DNA of 64,000 nucleotides from Pseudomonas sp. 10S4 (GTDB taxonomy: Bacteria > Pseudomonadota > Gammaproteobacteria > Pseudomonadales > Pseudomonadaceae): NCBI RefSeq assembly GCF_034344865.1, contig NZ_CP133774.1, forward strand, positions 6,758,001-6,822,000. Direction: 5' to 3'. Of the stretch, positions 18,537 to 27,336 are shown piece after piece; position 1 is the first letter of the stretch, and each line of letters starts with the position of its first letter. The notes below the pieces were generated by a model. That model was not told where the DNA came from and did not search any database. It worked only from the letters and a program-made list of their open reading frames with translations. A program made the translations under genes and the position numbers.

Positions 18537-19688
18537 ATGACCAACCTCAACGCCCAATTCTCATTTGTTCCCGGACGCCTGGAACAGATGTCCACCCGTG
18601 TCGCTTTTTTCATCGCCGGTCTCGGCATCGCTGCGTGGGCGCCGCTGGTGCCTTACGCCAAGGCTCGTGCCGGGATGGATGAAGGGACGCTCGGTTTGCT
18701 GCTGTTGTGCCTGGGGGTAGGGTCGATCCTGGCGATGCCGATAGCGGGGATGCTGGCCACGCGTTTCGGCTGCCGCCGCGTGGTAAGCGCCGGGGTGTTG
18801 CTGATCTGCGCGGCGCTGCCGCTGTTGGCGACGGTGTCGTCGATTCCGGCGTTGATTGCCACGCTGTTCATGTTTGGCGCGGGGTTGGGCACGGTGGACT
18901 CGACGGTGAACCTGCAAGCGGTGATCGTCGAGCGGGCCAGCGGCAAGAACATGATGTCGGGTTTCCATGGCCTGTTCAGCCTGGGTGGGATTGTCGGGGC
19001 GGCGGGCGTCAGCGCCCTGCTTGGCCTCGGGATTTCGCCATTGGGCGCGACGCTGGTGGTGATCGCGGTGCTGATCGCGGCGTTGCTTAAAGCCGCGCCG
19101 CATCTGCTGCCTTACGGCAGTGAAAGCTCCGGCCCGGCGTTTGCAGTGCCTCATGGCATCGTGCTGTTTATCGGCATGATGTGCTTCATCGTGTTCCTCA
19201 CCGAAGGCGCGGTGCTCGACTGGAGCGCGGTCTTCCTGACCTCCGAGCGCGCAATCGACACGGCGTACGCCGGGCTGGGTTATGCGGCGTTTGCACTGAC
19301 CATGACCGCCGGGCGGTTGACAGGGGATGCGATTGTCCGGCGTTTGGGCGCGACAAAAGTGATTGTGTTTGGTGGGCTGACGGCTGCGGTGGGCCTGTCG
19401 CTGGCGACATTCGCACCGACCTGGGAGGCGGCGCTGGCGGGTTATGCGCTGGTCGGCGCGGGTTGTTCGAACATTGTGCCGGTGCTGTACACCGCAGTGG
19501 GCAAACAGACCGTCATGCCGCAAAGCATTGCTGTGCCAGCCATCACCACCCTCGGTTATGCAGGGATACTCGCCGGCCCGGCAGTGATCGGGTTCGTCGC
19601 CCATGGCAGCAGTTTGAGCTTTGCCTTTGGGTTGATGGCGGTATTGCTGGTGGCGGTGGCCATTGGCGGGAAAGTGCTGAAGGTCTGA
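18537..19688 (+). CDS. Major facilitator superfamily transporter
   Basis: A 383-residue inner-membrane transporter with about twelve hydrophobic helices. The MFS loop-2 motif appears as GMLATRFGCRRVV after helix 2 and its second-half counterpart as GRLTGDAIVRRLGATKVI. It resembles the compact MFS subgroup that contains fucose-type and YbjJ-like proteins. The ATG at 18537 has AAGG upstream. The divergent AraC gene at 17285-18073 may regulate it. The substrate is not readable. Intact. Confidence 0.86.
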   Translation: MTNLNAQFSFVPGRLEQMSTRVAFFIAGLGIAAWAPLVPYAKARAGMDEGTLGLLLLCLGVGSILAMPIAGMLATRFGCRRVVSAGVLLICAALPLLATVSSIPALIATLFMFGAGLGTVDSTVNLQAVIVERASGKNMMSGFHGLFSLGGIVGAAGVSALLGLGISPLGATLVVIAVLIAALLKAAPHLLPYGSESSGPAFAVPHGIVLFIGMMCFIVFLTEGAVLDWSAVFLTSERAIDTAYAGLGYAAFALTMTAGRLTGDAIVRRLGATKVIVFGGLTAAVGLSLATFAPTWEAALAGYALVGAGCSNIVPVLYTAVGKQTVMPQSIAVPAITTLGYAGILAGPAVIGFVAHGSSLSFAFGLMAVLLVAVAIGGKVLKV

Positions 19689-19692
19689 AAAG

Positions 19693-19787
19693 CATCGCGA
19701 GCAGGTTCGCTCCCACAGGGGATCTTTGCCGGGCACAATTTATGTGTACGGCGCAGATCAAAGTAGGAGCAAGGCTTGCCCGCGATG
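19693..19787. repeat. Degenerate REP pair
   Basis: Left arm CATCGCGAGCAGGTTCGCTC and right arm GTAGGAGCAAGGCTTGCCCG are imperfect complements from two REP families, placed between convergent MFS and fecA genes. Confidence 0.7.
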
Positions 19788-19803
19788 AAGCCGCCGCGGT
19801 CTA

Positions 19804-22235
19804 TCAGAACCCGACGCTGGCCTGCACGAAGAACGTGCGCGGTGCCCCGACGTAGATCCCCGAGTTGTTGTCGCTGGAACGGGTGAAGTACTGGTGATCG
19901 AACACGTTTTTCACCCCGGCGCCGAGTTTCAGGTTCGACAGTTGCGAGCCGAAGTCATAGCCGCCGCGCACGTTCCAGGTCACGTAACCCGGCATGTCGC
20001 CGTACTGCCCGTCAGCGCTGCCGTCGGTGATGTAGTTGCCGGTGAAGCTGCCATCCGCATTCACGCCAGTACCCGGCGAGCGCTGCTTGGACTGGGCGAA
20101 ACCGTCGATGTTGTAGGTCCAGCGATTCACGTCGTAACGCAAGCCAACCGTGGCCACCTGACGTGAATAGAATGGCAAATCACGGCCCTTGAAGCCCGGA
20201 ATCTCGCCTTCGTAGGTGGCACGGGTGTAGGTGAAACCGGCGTTGGCAGTCAGGCCGTCGAGCCGTGGGTCGAGCGCGGACAGGTCGTAATGCGCCGACG
20301 CTTCAAGGCCTTGGTGCTTGGTCGCGCCAAGGTTGGTCCAGCCCACGTCGTTGCTGATGTATTGCAGTTCGTCATCGAAGTCGATGTAGAACAGCGTCAC
20401 TTCCCCGCCCCACACGTCATCGTTGTAGCGCGTGCCGAGCTCGTAAGTCTTGGCCTTCTCCGGGTTCAGGCCGTTGGCCGTGCTGTCACCCGAACCACCC
20501 TGGCCGAGCTGGAAATATTGCAGGCTGCCGAACGACGTCTCGTAGTTGGCAAACAGCTTCCAGGCGTCGGACAGGTGATACATCACGCTCAGCGCTGGCA
20601 GCGGTTCGTTGCTTTCGATGCTGCGGTTTTTCTCCGGAACGCGTTTGCCAGCGGTGTCGAGGACGGCGCGGTCGTGCCAGTCAGTGCTGATGTGTTCGAA
20701 GCGAACGCCCGGGGTCACGGTCCAGTTGCCGACGTCGATTTTGTTATCGATGTACACCGAGTTGGCTTCAGTGCCGCCGGTACGGTCCTGGAACACATGG
20801 CCGTCGGACGTCGGGGTGATCACCGGTTGGTTGTTCACCAGCGCCACGCGGCTCGACTGCTCGTGCATCGCTTCCTTGAGGTAGCGATAACCGACGCTGA
20901 CTTCCTGAGTGGTCGGGCCTACATCAAACACATGCGACACCCGCGGCTCGATGCCCAAGGTGTAGTAGGACCGCGGATAAGAGCTGAGGGTTTGCTGATC
21001 ACGAGCGGCGATGTTGCTGCCACGAAAGCTGTCGGTGTAGTAGGTCAGCACTTCAGCCTGAGTACGGTCGTCGATCTGCCGCGCCCACTTGAACGAGACA
21101 TCCTTGCGCCGCCCGGTGAAGTTGTCGTAGTCGCGCACGGACTGGAACGGGCTGGCGTCGTACTGCTTCTGCGTCAGGCCGCCGGGCATGTCGGCGCTGG
21201 CGTCGTAGTAGTGGAAATTCAGGCTGAAATCGTCAACATCGGTCGGCGCCCAGTGGGTCTTGAGGATCACGTCGTCGATGTCGTTGCCGTTGTTGCTTTC
21301 GCGGTAACCGTTGCCGTTCACCCCGGTGTACAACAGCGCGACGCCCATGCCGTTGTCCGCTGTACCACCGACAAACGCGGTGTCAACGTGCTTCCAGCCA
21401 CCGTGCTCGGAGGTTTCGAGGGTGGTGCCGATTTCACCGGTGGCTTTCTCCGGGATCGCGCGGGTGACAAAGTTGATTACGCCGCCGACGTTCTGCGGCC
21501 CGTAACGTACGGAACCAGCGCCGCGCACTACGTCGATGCTGTCGAGGTTGCCGGCGGAAATCGGTGCCATCGACAGTTGCGGCTGGCCATACGGGGCGAA
21601 CGCGGCCGGTACGCCATCGATCAACACCGTGGAGCGCGGCGACAAGCGCGAGGTCAGGCCACGCACGCCGACGTTCAGGGCGATATCGCTGCCGCCGGTG
21701 CCGTTGGCATCTTGCACTTGCACACCCGGCACGCGACGCAGCACGTCGCCGACATTCATGGCGCCCTGCTCGACCATCGCTTCGCGGCGGATCACGGTCC
21801 GGGCGCCAGGGTGGTTCTGCACCACGGCGGCATCGGCGTCACCGAGCCAGTCGCCAACCACTTTGATGTCGGTCACGCCCAGTTCCAGCGGTCCGTTGGT
21901 GGCGGCAGTTGGCGCTGGTGTCAGGGTCACCGAGCCTTCATCAATCTGATATTCCAGACCGCTGCCTTGCAGCAATTGGCGCAGGGCCTGTTCCGGGGAC
22001 AGGTTGCCGTCCACCGCCGGGGCCTGTTTGCCGGCGACCAGTGCCGGGCTGAAAAAACCTGCAACGACGTTTGCTGGCCCAACTGGCTCAAGGCCTGATC
22101 CAGCGGCTGCGCCTGAATATGGATGGCGTCGGCGGCGAACGCCTGAGGCAGCGCGGCACTGACGGCCAACGCGAGGGCGAGTCGCAGCCAAGTGGATTTT
22201 TTGTTGTTAGCGGTGGTTTTCTTCACGTCGAACAA
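19804..22235 (-). CDS. fecA: TonB-dependent transducer/receptor FecA-like, one frame break
   Basis: An outer-membrane receptor of about 810 residues that imports an iron chelate, probably ferric citrate, and signals through FecR. Order: signal peptide (LALALAVSAALPQAFA), N-terminal secretin/TonB signalling domain (IHIQAQPLDQALSQLGQQTS), plug (VLRRVPGVQVQDANGTGGSD) and a 22-strand barrel ending in TFFVQASVGF. The plug segment VLIDGVPAAFAPYGQPQLSM and VRYGPQNVGGVINFVTR are closely FecA-like. The frame breaks at six A (22052-22057, plus strand) where seven restore LQVFFSPALVAGKQ. The start is TTG at 22235 or GTG at 22226; no ATG fits. It lies downstream of fecI-fecR on the same strand. Confidence 0.9.
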
Positions 22236-22323
22236 TGTCCTGTGGATCGCAAGAGTATGCGTCTGTTAATGCAAACCAGTTGCAGTTGGACAAGAAGACG
22301 AAGAACTCGAAAAAAACCTGAAT

Positions 22324-23298
22324 CTATCGCGAAATTATTTCCTGACTGCCGTCAGACAACGTGCGCACCGCCACCGGCAAGATGCTCGGCAAGGCCTTGA
22401 GCAACGCGTCGGTGTTGTCGGATTTGAACACGCTGGTCAGGCGCAGATTGCCCACTTTGTCGTTGCCAACCGTCAGCGGCTTCTCGCGATAGCGGGACAC
22501 TTCGGCAGCGACTTCAGCCAGGCTGGCGTTGTTGAACACCAGTTTGCCGCTGCGCCAGGCCGTCAGTTCGTGCGGGTTGACCGCGTAGGCGGCGGCCACC
22601 TTGCCCTGGGCATCAATGTGCGTGCCGAGGCCGGCGGTGAGGCTGATGAAATCGGCGCCCTGCCCTTGAACCTTGACCGTGCCCTGCTCCACCGCGACCC
22701 TGGTTTGCGTCAGGTCCCGGCGCACATCGAACCGGGTGCCGGTGACCGTGACCTGGCCATTGCCGGTCTCGACCACAAACGGTCGACGGGTGTCGTGCTC
22801 AACGCTGAACATCGCCTCGCCTTCCTTCAGCTCGATGCCGCGACGATCCTTTTCAAACCGCACCTGCACCCGGCTGCGGCTGTTCAGGTCGATGATCGAA
22901 CCGTCCGGCAACGCTACATGCTGACGCTCGCCCAGGGCCGTGGAAAATTCAGCGGTATAGGTCGCCGGGTGATTCAAGCCGCTGAACAAGCCCAAGCCGA
23001 GCGCCACCGTCAACACGCTGGCGGCCACCGCGTAACGCCCCAGTGGACGACGCTTGCGCCGCTGCGGCGGGGTTTCGCACAAGGCTTGCAGGCGTTTGGC
23101 GGGCAACAGATCGGCCGCCGTCCACAGGCCCTGAAGCAATTGAAACTCATCGACATGCTGAGGGTGTTCAGCCAGCCAGGCCTCAAAGCGTCGATGTTCC
23201 AAGGCGTCCACGGCAGGCTCCTGCAAACGCACAAACCACCGTGCCGCCTCGTCGCGAACCGCTGTTTGCCCGCACGCACAATCACGAGTATCCATCAT
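22324..23298 (-). CDS. fecR: FecR-like anti-sigma/sigma regulator
   Basis: A 324-residue single-pass inner-membrane protein linking the loaded receptor to the sigma factor. The N-terminal cytoplasmic domain has the typical DUF4880-type pattern (DEAARWFVRLQEP, RRFEAWLAEHPQHVDEF). The membrane segment is YAVAASVLTVALGLGLFSGL (residues about 89-108), and the periplasmic FecR domain shows ALGERQHVALPDGSIIDLNS and GTRFDVR. It lies between fecI and fecA on the same strand, the classic FecIRA order. Intact. Confidence 0.93.
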   Translation of the reverse strand: MMDTRDCACGQTAVRDEAARWFVRLQEPAVDALEHRRFEAWLAEHPQHVDEFQLLQGLWTAADLLPAKRLQALCETPPQRRKRRPLGRYAVAASVLTVALGLGLFSGLNHPATYTAEFSTALGERQHVALPDGSIIDLNSRSRVQVRFEKDRRGIELKEGEAMFSVEHDTRRPFVVETGNGQVTVTGTRFDVRRDLTQTRVAVEQGTVKVQGQGADFISLTAGLGTHIDAQGKVAAAYAVNPHELTAWRSGKLVFNNASLAEVAAEVSRYREKPLTVGNDKVGNLRLTSVFKSDNTDALLKALPSILPVAVRTLSDGSQEIISR

Positions 23299-23349
23299 GG
23301 AAATTCCTGTTTGGCCGGGGTTGGAAATAGGACGTCACGACACGTCTCC

Positions 23350-23376
23350 CTGTGGAGCTGCCGAAGGCTGCGATCT
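23350..23376. repeat. Single REP arm of the GCTGCCGAAGGCTGCGATC family
   Basis: One copy of TGTGGAGCTGCCGAAGGCTG, the same sequence as the arms at 47725 and 53283, lies in the 96-base gap between fecI and fecR without an inverted partner. Confidence 0.75.
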
Positions 23377-23394
23377 TTCCCGGGGCACCGCGAA

Positions 23395-23894
23395 TCATGA
23401 CTGCGCCCCATCCAGGCGATCGCGCAGATGCCGCAGGGTGCGGATCATATACTTTTCCACCATGTTCTTGGACAGCCCCAACCGCTCGGCGATTTCCGCC
23501 TGGGTCAGGCCTTCGATCTTCTGCCAGACAAACACCTTGCGGCAGTTGATCGGCAACTCCGTCAGGGCCTGTTCGATGGAATCCGCCAACTGGATCGCAT
23601 GCATGAAATGCTCCGGGTCGCCGGACGACGACACACTGTGATCAACCGCCTCGGATTCCATGGCGCCCCGCCGATCCTCACGCCGATAGCCATCCACCGC
23701 AATGTTGCGCGCGGTCTGGTGCAAATACGCCCGAGGCTGCTCCACCGCCGCCGAATCGGACTCAAGCACCCGCACGAAGGTGTCATGGGCCAGATCCTCG
23801 GCCTGCTGACGATTTCTCAGGCACGGGTCCAGGTGCCGATCAACTCTTCGTAATGCTCGAAAAAGCCGTGGGTACGAGGCAGCTTGGGGGTCAT
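23395..23894 (-). CDS. fecI: FecI-like extracytoplasmic-function sigma factor, one frame break
   Basis: An iron-starvation ECF sigma factor of about 166 residues. The start is the ATG at 23892-23894 (MTPKLPRTHGFFEHYEELIG), and the frame breaks after TWTRA: the plus strand has GG at 23820-23821 where GGG would give TWTRALRNRQQAEDLAHDTF. Region 2 (AEDLAHDTFVRVLES) and region 4 (LTELPINCRKVFVWQKIEGL, AEIAERLGLSKNMVEKYMIR) are both present and FecI-like. The gene precedes fecR and fecA. A Fur-like site lies 28-46 bases upstream. Confidence 0.9.
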
Positions 23895-23921
23895 TGCAGT
23901 GTGCTGTGGGGAGGAGGCGCG

Positions 23922-23940
23922 AATAGTAATGCTTCCTATT
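23922..23940 (-). promoter_or_regulatory. Candidate Fur box upstream of fecI
   Basis: AATAGTAATGCTTCCTATT is an imperfect 19-base palindrome with outer AATAG/CTATT arms, about 10 of 19 matches to the Fur consensus, 28 bases upstream of the fecI ATG. Fur control of fecI genes is well established; this particular site is a candidate. The rest of 23941-24239 holds no gene I can support. Confidence 0.45.
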
Positions 23941-24239
23941 AACTCGAAGCAATGTATTCCACTTCACCGGCTGTTTTCGATGAAGCTCTGGGCGTTGTGC
24001 GGCACAACATGGCAAAAAGCAGCAGTTTCGTTGACTCGTTTCGTCATAGATCAACGCTGTTCGGGCGCTTAGAGTGCCCACGCATCGACAAGCTCGATGC
24101 GCTGGACAACCACATGAACACGCAGCGGGCCGACCTGCTGCTGGCTCTGCCCCGCAATTCCCTGCCATGAAACACAAGCGGCGTTGACCGCCCTGTTCAA
24201 TCGCAGTGCAGAAAAGAACTCACCAATAGGAAAGACGTG

Positions 24240-25421
24240 ATGAACACTCCAGAAGTTTTTGTTGTCAGCGCCGCACGCACGGCCATCGGGACCTTCGGTG
24301 GTTCGCTCAAGGACGTCCCACTGGCCGATCTGGCGACCACGGCGGTCAAGGCAGCCTTGCAACGCTCCGGTGTGGACCCGGCGCAGATCGGTCATCTGGT
24401 GATGGGCAACGTGATCCCGACCGAAACCCGCGATGCGTACATTTCCAGGGTCGCGGCGATGAACGCCGGCCTTGCGAAAGAGACGCCCGCTTACAACGTC
24501 AATCGCCTCTGCGGCTCCGGCCTGCAAGCCATTATCAGTGCGGCCCAGACCTTGTTGCTGGGCGACGCCGAAATCGCCATCGGCGCCGGTGCCGAGTCCA
24601 TGAGCCGCGGACCGTACCTGATGCCTTCCGCACGCTGGGGCGCACGCATGGGCAACGTCCAGGCCATCGACTACATGCTCGGCATCCTGCATGACCCGTT
24701 CCACGGTATCCACATGGGCATCACCGCCGAGAACGTCGCCGAGCGCAACGGCATTACCCGCCAGATGCAGGACGCGCTCGCACTGGAAGATCAAAAACGC
24801 GCGGCGTTCGCGATTGCCAATGGCTACTTCAGCGAGCAAATCGCCGCCGTCGAAGTTCGTGATCGCAAGGAAACCAGGCTGTTTAGCGTCGACGAGCATC
24901 CTCGCACTACCTCCCTCGAACAGCTGTCGCAGATGAAGCCCGCGTTCAAGAAGGACGGCTCGGTGACTGCCGGCAATGCTTCAGGCCTGAACGATGGTGC
25001 CGCTGCGCTGGTCATGGCCACCGGCAGCGCGGTGCGAGCCAACAACCTGCGGCCTCTGGCGCGCCTGGTCAGCTATGCCCACGCAGGTGTTGAACCGGAG
25101 CTGATGGGCCTGGGACCGATTCCAGCCACGCGCCTGGCACTCAAACGCGCGGGTTTGACCGTGGCGGATCTGGACGTGATCGAGGCAAACATCGCCTTCG
25201 CCGCTCAAGCGTGTGCGGTCAGTCAGGAACTGGAACTGGACCCGGCCAAAGTCAACCCGAACGGCTCGGGCATTTCCCTCGGGCACCCGGTAGGCGCGAC
25301 AGGGGCAATCATTGCGACCAAAGCCATCCATGAACTTCACCGCATCAACGGCCGTTACGCACTGGTGACCATGTGCATTGGTGGCGGTCAGGGAATTGCG
25401 GCGATATTCGAACGGGTTTAA
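24240..25421 (+). CDS. Acetyl-CoA acetyltransferase / beta-ketothiolase
   Basis: A complete 393-residue thiolase II-type enzyme that condenses two acetyl-CoA or cleaves 3-ketoacyl-CoA. Catalytic residues are visible: the nucleophilic Cys in [13 protein letters not shown], the His in [16 protein letters not shown] and the second Cys in [14 protein letters not shown]. In the usual ANEAFA loop the sequence is [11 protein letters not shown], so the conserved Asn is kept while Glu is replaced by Ile. A GTG one codon upstream (24237) is a less likely start; ATAGGAAAG precedes the ATG. The next genes concern quaternary amines, so a role in carnitine or betaine breakdown is possible. Intact. Confidence 0.92.
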   Translation: MNTPEVFVVSAARTAIGTFGGSLKDVPLADLATTAVKAALQRSGVDPAQIGHLVMGNVIPTETRDAYISRVAAMNAGLAKETPAYNVNRLCGSGLQAIISAAQTLLLGDAEIAIGAGAESMSRGPYLMPSARWGARMGNVQAIDYMLGILHDPFHGIHMGITAENVAERNGITRQMQDALALEDQKRAAFAIANGYFSEQIAAVEVRDRKETRLFSVDEHPRTTSLEQLSQMKPAFKKDGSVTAGNASGLNDGAAALVMATGSAVRANNLRPLARLVSYAHAGVEPELMGLGPIPATRLALKRAGLTVADLDVIEANIAFAAQACAVSQELELDPAKVNPNGSGISLGHPVGATGAIIATKAIHELHRINGRYALVTMCIGGGQGIAAIFERV

Positions 25422-25430
25422 ATCATTGAG

Positions 25431-25457
25431 CGATGCCCGGTGGATCACCGGGCATCG
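25431..25457 (+). terminator. Perfect stem-loop after the thiolase gene
   Basis: A twelve-base-pair GC-rich stem, CGATGCCCGGTG/CACCGGGCATCG, with a three-base loop, nine bases after the stop. No T tract follows, so it is either a weak terminator or an mRNA 3'-end stabiliser. Confidence 0.6.
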
Positions 25458-25583
25458 TGGCTGCTTGATGATTTCCTTCGGCAACTGGTCGCAATCCATC
25501 AATCCCCACCCTCCCTCGCCCCCTAAATTAGCTCCCAGGACAAGCCGCCGTGCCGTGCGGCCAGCCACTGTGGAGAGCGTCCC

Positions 25584-25785
25584 ATGCAAAATTTCCAGAC
25601 CCGCAAACAGCAAAGCCCCGTAGAGGGTTGGGATCATCAGGACCCGGAAGAAGCCTTCACGCTGCCCTCGCGTTATTTTTTCGACGAGACGCTGTTCAAG
25701 GCTGAGCGCGACAACATTTTCATGCACGCCTGGCACGTGGCCGGGCATGTCAGCGAATTCGCCGAGCCGGGTCAGTATGTGGTGA
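25584..25785 (+). pseudogene. 5' remnant of a Rieske ring-hydroxylating oxygenase (GbcA-like)
   Basis: The first 67 residues (MQNFQTRKQQSPVEGWDHQD ... GHVSEFAEPGQYVV) match the N-terminus of Rieske non-haem iron oxygenases of the glycine-betaine/stachydrine demethylase type: the LPSRYFFDETLFKAERDNIF and MHAWHVAGHV segments sit just before the missing Rieske CxH...CxxH cluster. The coding sequence runs straight into a repeat at 25789, and neither the iron-sulfur nor the catalytic domain follows. The start codon and its GGAGAG site are intact, so this is a deletion remnant. Confidence 0.75.
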
Positions 25786-25788
25786 AGA

Positions 25789-25917
25789 GGCTTTCTGTGG
25801 CGAGGGAGCTTGCTCCCGTTCGGCTGCGAAGCAGTCGTAGATTCAAACAACTCGGTCTGTCTGAAAGGACGCAGAGGGGCCGCTTCGCAGCCCAGCGCGA
25901 GCAAGCCACAGAAAGCC
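25789..25917. repeat. Repeat element at the Rieske gene break, TGTGGCGAGGG family
   Basis: Bounded by a perfect 12-base inverted repeat, GGCTTTCTGTGG (25789-25800) and CCACAGAAAGCC (25906-25917). Inside, GGCTGCGAAGCAGTCGTA is shared with the element at 45892-46036. It marks the exact end of the Rieske homology. Confidence 0.8.
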
Positions 25918-26008
25918 CACTCGCCACAGCTTTTTTTGCACCCACCATAAAAACAACACCACCACACCCCAAACCGCTGCCGACGTTTACCTTCGAGGAG
26001 TTGACCCC

Positions 26009-26947
26009 ATGAAAGCCTTGCTCTTGCTTGCAACCCTTACCCTGCCGTTGATGGTGCACGCAGCGGAACCTGAATCCTGCGCCACGGTACGGTTTTCCGA
26101 CGTCGGCTGGACCGATATCACCGTCACCACCGCCATCACCAGCGAAGTACTGGAGTCCCTCGGCTACACCACCAAAACCACCCTGCTGTCGATCCCGGTC
26201 ACCTACCGCGCCCTGGCCGCGGGCAAGGACCTGGACGTGTTCCTCGGCAACTGGATGCCCACTACCGAAAACGACATCAAACCCTTCCGTGACGCCGGCA
26301 CCGTAGAAACCGTACGCGCCAACCTGCACGGCGCCAAATACACCCTGGCCGTGCCGGATTACGTGTACGACGCCGGGCTGCATGATTTTGCCGACATCGC
26401 CAAATTCAAGGACAAACTCAACGGCCAGATCTATGGCATCGAACCGGGCAACGACGGCAATCGCCTGATCCAGAGCATGATCGACAAGGACGCCTTCGGC
26501 CTCAAGGACTTCAAAGTCGTGGAGTCCAGCGAAGCGGCCATGCTCTCGCAACTCAAGCGCGCTACCCGCAAAAACGAATGGATGGTGTTCCTCGGCTGGG
26601 AACCGCACCCGATGAACACCCGCAACAAGATGAAGTACCTCAGCGGTGGCGATGAGGTACTTCGAGGGCCGAATTTTGGTCAGGCAACGGTCTACACCAA
26701 CGTGCGCAAGGACTACCTCACGCAATGCAGCAATGTCGGCAAGTTGCTGCAGAACATGGAGTTCAGTCTGGCCATGGAGAACCAGTTGATGGACGCGGTG
26801 TTGAATCAGAACCAGAAGCCGCGGGAGGCGGCGAAGGCGTGGTTGAAGGCCAATCCGCAAGTGCTGGAAGCGTGGTTGGTGGGGGTGAGTAGTCGGGATG
26901 GGCGCGATGGGGTGAAAGTGGCGAGTGACCGGTTGGCCGCTCAATAA
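26009..26947 (+). CDS. Choline/betaine/carnitine ABC transporter substrate-binding protein
   Basis: A 312-residue periplasmic protein of the OpuAC/ProX-like family, closest in pattern to ChoX/CbcX/CaiX. Signal peptide MKALLLLATLTLPLMVHAAE, then CATVRFSDVGWTDITVTTAI, the AAGKDLDVFLGNWMPTTEND ligand loop with aromatic residues for a quaternary ammonium cage, IYGIEPGNDGNRLIQSMIDK and FLGWEPHPMNTR. GAGGAG precedes the ATG. No permease or ATPase gene is nearby; orphan binding proteins of this class in pseudomonads share the CbcWV core. Together with the Rieske remnant this suggests a once larger quaternary-amine locus. Intact. Confidence 0.9.
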   Translation: MKALLLLATLTLPLMVHAAEPESCATVRFSDVGWTDITVTTAITSEVLESLGYTTKTTLLSIPVTYRALAAGKDLDVFLGNWMPTTENDIKPFRDAGTVETVRANLHGAKYTLAVPDYVYDAGLHDFADIAKFKDKLNGQIYGIEPGNDGNRLIQSMIDKDAFGLKDFKVVESSEAAMLSQLKRATRKNEWMVFLGWEPHPMNTRNKMKYLSGGDEVLRGPNFGQATVYTNVRKDYLTQCSNVGKLLQNMEFSLAMENQLMDAVLNQNQKPREAAKAWLKANPQVLEAWLVGVSSRDGRDGVKVASDRLAAQ

Positions 26948-27336
26948 CGCGGAACGGGAACCCCTTCAGGAGCACGGTTTACTGGCGATGGCGTCCTTGA
27001 AAAAGCCATTGCCAGCCAGCGCCTGCAGAGACCGTCACCCGTTGACGGCCGCTTCATTCCCGAGCATTTACAAAGCTAACTAAATATTCATCTGGAAATC
27101 GCCTGCTTTTGGTCGCTTTGCGCGTTGTGCCAGCCACGGAGGTCTATTCTGCTTTGAGCAGAGCCGGGGCACTGAAGTCATGACGCGCCCTAACGCACGC
27201 ACCAGTGCGGCCATCGTGTTTCGTATCCAGTCGCCGACCGGGCTCACTCAAGTCTCCATGGACAGGCAGTCGATCCAGCGGTCGCGTCCAGGCCTGCGTC
27301 GGGTTTGCTGCCGGGTCCACAGCCCGGATAACTGCA
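26948..27336. other. Intergenic region before the RND operon
   Basis: About 390 bases without a supported gene. An AT-rich patch, TTTACAAAGCTAACTAAATA, near 27068-27087 is the most promoter-like part. The RND start at 27337 has no strong ribosome-binding site. Confidence 0.4.

Noticed and set aside
20290..22098. A 602-codon plus-strand frame opposite fecA
   Set aside because: It is antisense to a clear TonB receptor; its composition (His, Val, Ala, Arg rich) is that of a shadow frame and no start signal is seen.
23895..24239. A small gene (62 codons from 23884) between fecI and the thiolase
   Set aside because: No ribosome-binding site, poor codon use, and it overlaps the fecI promoter and Fur-like site.
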